Below are positions 57,567-64,000 of a stretch of DNA of 64,000 nucleotides, one piece after another. The position numbers and the translations under genes were made by a program. Every line of letters starts with the position of its first letter. The stretch's first letter is position 1. The DNA lies in NCBI GenBank assembly GCA_900660155.1, contig CABFPE010000149.1:115482-179481 (forward strand). The letters run 5' to 3'. This stretch comes from Hofstenia miamia (Eukaryota; Xenacoelomorpha; Acoela; Hofsteniidae). Under the pieces are notes generated by a model. The model was not told the DNA's origin and did not search any database. It saw only the letters and a program-made list of their open reading frames with translations.

Positions 57567-58639
57567 CGGTGTTTAAAAATTAAGTGCACTATTAGTTTTC
57601 ACTAAATATTTAAAAATATATAAGTGCACTTTCCAATTTTAAAAAATAACATATTGCATAATTTGCACTTATTTTAAAATATGATACCTGAACTATTGTT
57701 CACTGCTTAAGCTACACCAAGATAGTGGGTTTCGTTTTGCTATTTGATTTGTAGAAGCCATATTAAAGTGGTGACTATAGATGTGTAAAAAAATTTAACT
57801 GCACCAATTTAGCTTCAAAATATTTCCAAAATAATATAGGTCACTTTCTGTAATAATAGGTTCCAGTGACCTGTAGATTATTTTGTATGTATATATAAAT
57901 ATATACGAATGCTCAAAGTGATAAGGACCACTTTTTTTGAACTAGGCTCTTTAAGTCAAACACAAAATTTACAACTTCGTTTTTGTAGTAGGCTATTTTC
58001 CAAAAAAAGTACACTTAATACAAATGGAATTCATTTGCTTCACAAACTGAACTTAAATTCTGATATAACATTTATTGAAAATCCTTGCTTATAAATTTAA
58101 TAATAAAATAAATACTTTATAATTGTTTTCAAAATAACCATGCTGAAAGCAAAAGATGATAAAACCCAAAATGTAAAATTATTTACTAATGCAAAATGCA
58201 AAATAATTGTAGTTTGTACACTTAGTAAACCAATGAATATATGAAGTTGTATTTCAATTTTTGTTATTTCACTAACGCAAGCATTATTTGTGACAATATT
58301 AATTGTAGATATTTTGGATGATTAATAGTTCAAACAGCTTGGAGCAAAAATTGTGATGTAAAGATCTGTATGTTAAAAAACACCAAGGAAAAACGCAAGC
58401 AATACAATCATTTAAAAAATCTATCAATGCTTTCAACATAAATTAACAGAAGCAAAATTTGTATTTAAAGTCAAGGACTCCCTCAATGAATAGAAATGGA
58501 GGCGAAGTATGCTATTAATATAATTGAAGGCCCAATTGGGCTAATTCTTTATGTAAGTCACTTAACAAATATAATGTCAATAAAAACCGGCTAATGGCTC
58601 AAAGCTCGATAAACAACGAGTTTTCAACTTAACCAGTAA
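57566..58639. other. AT-rich stretch without identified gene
   Basis: Contains AAGTGCAC several times (about 57585-57670) and a 61-codon frame at 57909-58094 without recognisable similarity. I see nothing that supports a gene. Confidence 0.5.
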
Positions 58640-59045
58640 CATTTCTGACTGATTGCAGCATTGGTATGTATAACCCACTGCTGCTCTCGCCCATTCACAA
58701 TATCCTGATCAGCCTTGAAGAAATAATAGACTAAAGCACTCGCATTCCTTTGTTGATATACATTCTCATAATTTCTAACACGCATATACCTAATTATAAC
58801 TTTTGTATTTATGAGATTTACATGTACATTATGATTTTATGTATTGAGATTTGGAGAACTTGATTTCAATTATTTTTGTGCACATTATTGAAATAAATAT
58901 GTGTGCATTCATTAATAATTTTTCTGAATGCGTCACTGGCTCTATGTTGCATTAAGTTTTGTTTATAGCATTGAATATTGCAATGCCAAATCAAAATTTC
59001 GCAATAATCACAAATGTCTTTAGGCAAATTTGCCAAAAATACAAT
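58640..59045 (+). repeat. Dispersed repeat, copy 1
   Basis: About 400 bp similar to 62205-62570 in the same orientation. Shared landmarks: CATTCCTTTGTTG, TTTATGAGATTTACAT, TACATTATGATTTTATG and ATCAAAATTTCG. Unclassified; no coding capacity. Confidence 0.75.
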
Positions 59046-59051
59046 ATATAC

Positions 59052-59095
<44 letters not shown>
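59045..59095. repeat. (TA)n microsatellite, imperfect
   Basis: Alternating TA with single A and C interruptions, directly after the dispersed repeat copy. Confidence 0.95.
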
Positions 59096-59097
<2 letters not shown>

Positions 59098-59635
59098 TTT
59101 CAAGAAATTTGAATCATTTTAATTGCTCACCACTAAGCCTAGGAAAACTAGATTGCTTTGCTTCAAAATAAGTATCACGTGATAATTCAACTGGCAAGTT
59201 CATTACATGCTTTACAACAAAGTGAAATAGAAACAAGAAATCTTAGTTAGCTGAGAAGCTTAAAACACCGTACTATGAATGAAGTTATAGTTGGAATTAG
59301 CCAAAATTGTTCTATCTGTTTGCTTACTAATGCATTTTTCAATGATAAGTGGGGTTAAATACCACACAGATGTACAACATAATAATGTCTTTTAATGCCA
59401 CATCAAATCATATATATTTTAATTCTCATTAAAATATAACTAACTAAGCTAACTTATGCGTACACAATTTAAATACACTGAAAACTTAATAATTTCTCAA
59501 AGTTTCGCAAAGAATTGATATATAGAAAATATAAACATTTATTTTTCACTAGACTTATATTTATGACAATTTGAAATTTGTGTTATATTATTTCATTTTT
59601 GTAGCGCCATGTGAAATTTCATTTAATTAAAACAG

Positions 59636-59670
<35 letters not shown>

Positions 59671-59754
59671 GATAGTGGAATATTGTAAATAAAATACTAG
59701 TTTTCTTTTTTCATAATACTTAAGTTGTAAAAATATAAACTAATAATTGTCATG
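59096..59754. other. AT-rich non-coding stretch with (TA)n at 59637-59668
   Basis: No gene seen. The (TA)n run at 59637-59668 is the only clear structure. Confidence 0.6.
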
Positions 59755-60060
59755 TCCACAATGTGCTTCAATAATTTTCTGAGCACGCATTGGCATTGAA
59801 TTCAGATGTGTTTTACAACATTACTTCATTTTTCTGACCTAAACAGAATGTCAGTCACAGTAATTATAAGTTTATGTTTGGTGGTAAAATCGTGTTTATT
59901 CAACACTTGTTTGACAAAAGGAAACGCAAACAAATTTTTGATGGGACTTGCATCTGGACTGTTTCTAGGCCATGGCAGGAGAAAATTTTTGCAAATTTTC
60001 AAACAACTAAACTGTTGAAAGATATTCCCTTAAGATACAATGCTTACAATTGTACACATT
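59755..60060 (-). pseudogene. Tc1/mariner transposase C-terminal remnant
   Basis: On the minus strand LLPWPRNSPDASPIKNL (ending near 59970-59930) matches the Tc1/mariner WP.NSPDLNPIEN box that contains the last catalytic region. About 60 codons later RAQKIIEAHCGH resembles the RI/RAVI..KGGHT end of Tc1 transposases in another frame. The upstream catalytic domain is not recognisable. A decayed cut-and-paste transposon. Confidence 0.65.
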
Positions 60061-60959
60061 GTAGAAATTAGATTTTATTGAGATATGAATTTATATTGAA
60101 CTTTGAATATTTTTTTTTATTCAATTAGGCTACTTTTTTATCTTAAATTAACTTTGTTTAAATGTTGGTATAACTTAGCATTAAGGCAACCTTGTAAAAA
60201 TTAGCAATATATAAAATGGCGAATATAGTGAAACCAGTTGAATTTGAGTTATTCACAAATCCTAACATAGCCTTACAAGAAACAAGTTTCTCCAAGATTT
60301 AAAATGTCATGATTAGTAAGACACTCTAAAAAAATGTTTTTAACAAAAAGATGTCATTAAAATATTATGATTATAGTACAAAATTACATTCTTAAGGCTT
60401 AATGTGTACAAATGTACATAGTCAATTTCAATGAAAATATTAACAATAGAAAATATTTTTTAATGTCATCAAAAACAAATGAGACTAGCAGTGCTGAGCC
60501 ACCATATAAATATTGTTTAGCATTTCCATACAATGTGTATGTGCATGTCTGAAGGGGATATAAATATGCATGATGTCAACAAAATGATGACAGTTGTTCT
60601 GATAAGGTTGAGTAATTTTTAAAATGTGTACAAATAGACGAATCCTTCACAGACTGATATCTTGTACATGTATTGGAGATGTGCGTGATAAAAATATTTT
60701 GATAGTTTTTTATTGCACAATGCAATTTATGAGAGCTGTTAGAACCGTGTATTTAAAATAAACCTGCTCCTTTATGAAGTGAACCATTCGAAAGTTAGGG
60801 AAGACCAGTGTATTGTGCTTCTTCACTTCATTGTCTGTGCAAATATGCTGTTGGTAGAAATCGTTACGATCATCGTTCTAAAAACGGATCAAATCGGCTC
60901 ACCAGAGAAAATATTTTTCTACTTTACCGATCACAGCATCATATCCTACTAGTGTTTTG
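60061..60959. other. AT-rich non-coding stretch
   Basis: No gene seen. CpG content rises toward 60800-60960. Confidence 0.55.
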
Positions 60960-61325
60960 CGGTCTAGCCCTCGCCGTCGGGCCGCCCATGGGCCACGGGA
61001 TTCAGGCGGCCTTGATGAGGTAGGGGGGAGGAGGCGCATTTACTAAATTTAACTAAATTTTCTTTTTCGTGTTTGACTTTGTTTGAGTTTCTATAAATGC
61101 GGTGCTATTTTTGTTGCAGAGAAAATTATAACTTGGACTGTGATAGTAGAAATATGAATTATTTTCAATTTCTCTAATTGGTTCAGCAACAATATTTGTA
61201 TTGTTTGCACTAAGCTGAACGATTATACAGGTGGACATAGACATATACGGGCGGGCTGCGGACTTCATAAGAATACTACGGGTGGGCCAAAGACTTTACG
61301 GGCGGGCACGGGTGAGCCAAAAATG
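60960..61325. repeat. GC-rich CGGGYGGGC motif cluster
   Basis: In otherwise AT-rich DNA, GTCGGGCCGCCCATGGGCC (60974-60993), ACGGGCGGGC (about 61248), ACGGGTGGGCC (about 61279), ACGGGCGGGCACGGGTGAG (about 61298) appear in both orientations. Such motifs occur inside some hAT-like DNA transposons. The rest between them is AT-rich. Confidence 0.4.
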
Positions 61326-61452
61326 AGCAACCCGCATGTCTCTATGCCCTACCAGGACCGTATGTCTAGCCTGGTCATATTTTGCACACGTATTCAATGG
61401 TTTCGCTCACATATATATATCCTATGTACAATTTGTAAGAATTGTGGTACTG

Positions 61453-61474
61453 CTCTCCAGTGCCGTAGCCAAAA
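61453..61474 (+). repeat. Possible hAT-type terminal inverted repeat
   Basis: CAGTGCCGTAGCCAAAAAA resembles the CAGTGGCGTAGCCA end common in hAT transposons. The partner end was not found in the window. Confidence 0.35.
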
Positions 61475-62204
61475 AATTATGGTAATGCAGTATGTTTTAA
61501 ACTTTCAAATTTTTCAATCATTTTGAAAAACGCAATTGGAAATATCACGAAATTTAATTCCATTTTTAAAATCTGATATAACTTTGATGCAATGTGGATA
61601 GCAACATTTAGTGGTGTTACTGAGTGCTTTGTAGATTGTGATTATCTATATGATCCACTAAAATCTTTACACCTGAATGAGGGTGACATAAGCGGAAGTT
61701 TAATGTTTTCAACATCAAATTATCAAAAATACAATAAAATTTATTGAGAAATATTAATACAAATATAAGGACATTGAAATATATTTATGTACAAGAAAAA
61801 ATATTCCTTGCCAATTCTTACATGTTTAAGACGTTAGTATCACTTTATTTTTTCATGTAAGGGGTATAGGTGGAAACGTGAATATTTACATAGTGACAGC
61901 CTATGCATTAATTCTGATAGTAATTAGCCTACACCAAAGCTTATTATAATATGAAATGGTTGTTTACGGGGTACCTTGAAAAACCTATCTTAAATAAAGG
62001 TTTGTTATTTGTGAACATTGTGTATTGACAACAAATTTACCAAATTATACAGAGATAGTTTGGATTCTTCAATCAATGCTAATGGCACATCATTTTTTTC
62101 AAATTGAGTCACCACGTTAATAATTTTTCCATTTTCCCGGGTCACTGCATCATGTTCCACCCTACCGCATGATTAGCCAGGTAACCTTTTGTAACCTGGT
62201 TTCA
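61475..62204. other. AT-rich non-coding stretch
   Basis: No gene or clear repeat seen. Confidence 0.55.
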
Positions 62205-62570
62205 ACTCACTTACACGCCATACCTACTATGTACAATGGGCTCTCGCCGACCCAAGAAATCTCAACCAACCCTGAAGAATTGATAGACTGAAAACGATGT
62301 TATAAGGCACATTCCTTTGTTGTGTGAATTTATGAGATTTACATATACATTATGATTTTATGTTTTTGAATTTGGGAATTTGGGTTCAATTTTTGTGCAT
62401 ATTATTGAAATAAGTACATGAGCTTCCATTGATAACTTTTTCTGTGTGAGTCCCTGCGTCCATGTTGCATTCAGTTCTTATAAAACATTGAAGGTTGTAG
62501 TCCCAACATCAAAATTTCGTAGTAAATGCAAAGTTATTTTAAGGTAACTTGCAAAAATACACCTAGTTGC
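62205..62570 (+). repeat. Dispersed repeat, copy 2
   Basis: Pairs with 58640-59045; a little shorter because of small deletions near 62310-62320. It lacks the following (TA)n tract of copy 1. Confidence 0.75.
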
Positions 62571-63664
62571 GCAATCACAGAATATATTCTTAGAATTCAA
62601 GTAACATATATATAGCCTTTCACAGTCCAGTAAAGCTAGTAATTCTTTTGCATTGATGTAAGTGTTCTTGTGTTGTCTAATTTATATAAAACTAAAATCG
62701 TATTGAACTGGGAGTATTTTTTCAAATTTTAAAATCATTTACAAACATTACTACAAAACTGTTTGCACAAAAATTTTGATATGAATTTATTAATGATAGC
62801 AATGTTACTTATAGATTCCAATAAAACAATTTGCAATGTTAATTTGTATAAATTTTCTAAAAATTATGATTAACAATAACCTTGCTTTAATAAATATTAC
62901 AAAAATTTTAATAAGTAAAATTTACTATGAGTATATACTTCGTTATAGACGAGAAAAATCATTTTCTTAACAAGAATATTAATATAAATATAATTTTAAA
63001 TTAAATTATAATACCAGTATACTAAACATATGTAAAGTAAAGTTCAACTGTGATTAATTTAGAATGAGCCAACTTGATGATTCTGGAAATGATGAAGGCT
63101 GCAATGAAGACTCCAGAAATCTCAGTTGTAATTTATGTCACAAATTTCCAAACACAGAAAAAATACTGAAGGTTCAATTATTTCTGTTAATCGAAAAATA
63201 CGTATTTAAAATTTTGAGAAATATTCAAGCACAACTTTAATACATTTTTACAAGGATAGTTATTATCTCATTAATTACAAAATTGAATATTATAACTAGA
63301 TTTTAGTTTGAAGCAGTTTTGAAGATACTAATATAAGTTGTTAAATACTTTCAATTGAAAACTTGGGAACTATAGGGAATATTAATAGAAAATTTGAAAC
63401 AGAATAACGAGAAATTAATATAGAGCAGGAACTTTGTTTTCCATTTTTTTAGGTGAATTGCAAAAAATGAATAATTTTTTTTCAAAAATTGGTAAACAAA
63501 TCCTTTGACACCAATAGTTTTCTAAGAAATGTTGTAAATTTGCCGAGCAGATACCTGAATCAGAAATCTAGAGAAAATTATATATATGAGAATGCACTGT
63601 GAGAAATTACATTTAGTTTTGATTTAATGAATCTATAGTATCAACGAAATCTATATTTTATGAC

Positions 63665-63704
<40 letters not shown>

Positions 63705-63938
63705 AGCTTTGGATAAAAAATTTTAAAATATCGACAAGGCGCTGGATACGAGCCAAAAAATTATTTTTTAAATGCCTGAAACTCATACATAACAAATTAG
63801 ACCCCTATTCCAAATGCGCAATGTAAAATTTTTTGGATAAAATAAATTAATCAGGCTTTCCATCAAAAAAAGCTATGGATACTATTGAAAATCGGAAGGT
63901 GCGGATGGTGGATACAAGTCCCATAGCATTTAGAGCCC

Positions 63939-63978
<40 letters not shown>

Positions 63979-64000
63979 TAACCGTAGCCATATGTTTATC
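62571..64000. other. AT-rich non-coding stretch with (TA)n at 63666-63702 and 63940-63970
   Basis: No gene seen. Two long (TA)n runs flank about 240 bp of unique-looking sequence. Confidence 0.6.

Noticed and set aside
57566-59636. Possible Tc1-like element flanked by (TA)n, with AGCGGTGTTTAAAAATTAAG on the left and the inverse of AGCTGTTTTAATTAAATG on the right
   Set aside because: The inverted match is weak in AT-rich DNA, and the transposase remnant lies outside this interval.
60808-61023. 71-codon frame over the GC-rich island
   Set aside because: No recognisable domain; it covers the CGGGYGGGC motifs, whose composition explains the frame.

Overview
This 64 kb window is eukaryotic repeat DNA from an animal, probably an invertebrate. 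I see no host gene, tRNA, rRNA or CRISPR array. About 54.7 kb is one pile of Ty3/gypsy (Metaviridae) LTR retrotransposons inserted into each other. The remaining 9.3 kb is AT-rich non-coding DNA with (TA)n tracts, a Tc1/mariner remnant and unclassified repeats. Three gaps of exactly 1000 N and one single N interrupt the assembly. The primer-binding sites resemble the tRNA-Arg type that I recall for the 412/mdg1 group. I cannot name the species.

The nest can be read from reading frames that resume across insertions and from 4-bp target duplications. Element E (+ strand, 43368-54727) is the outermost layer. Element C (- strand) sits inside E's 5' LTR; its own 5' LTR is 42866-43367 and its 3' end lies left of the window. 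C is split twice. Element A (587-16129, -) is in C's ORF3, and element B2 (18114-38061, -, flanked by TTAT) is in C's integrase. B2 holds at least three further pieces: B3 (- strand; gag, pol and 5' LTR at 21923-29150), D (+ strand; pol tail, ORF3 and 3' LTR at 29151-33376) and F (- strand gag/protease fragment, 33377-34245). The left halves of B3, D and F are missing, most simply inside the gap at 20923-21922. A is also mosaic: a 2.47 kb block occurs twice, almost identically, on both sides of the gap at 7722-8721.

Each element follows one plan: LTR, tRNA-Arg-like PBS, gag (coiled coil, capsid, CCHC knuckle), pol in the -1 frame (protease, RT, RNase H, integrase with GPY/F module), a large third coding region, polypurine tract, LTR. 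A TTTAAAC or TTTAAAT slippery heptamer directly abuts the gag stop in B3, E and F. The third region (ORF3) has no recognisable envelope features, is shared by both families (A/B/D and C/E), and in A and E lies in the same frame as integrase. It is the best candidate for an undescribed system here. All copies are inactivated. B3 decayed largely by CGA-to-TGA changes, and A, C, D and E are strongly CpG-poor, which suggests CpG methylation in the host.
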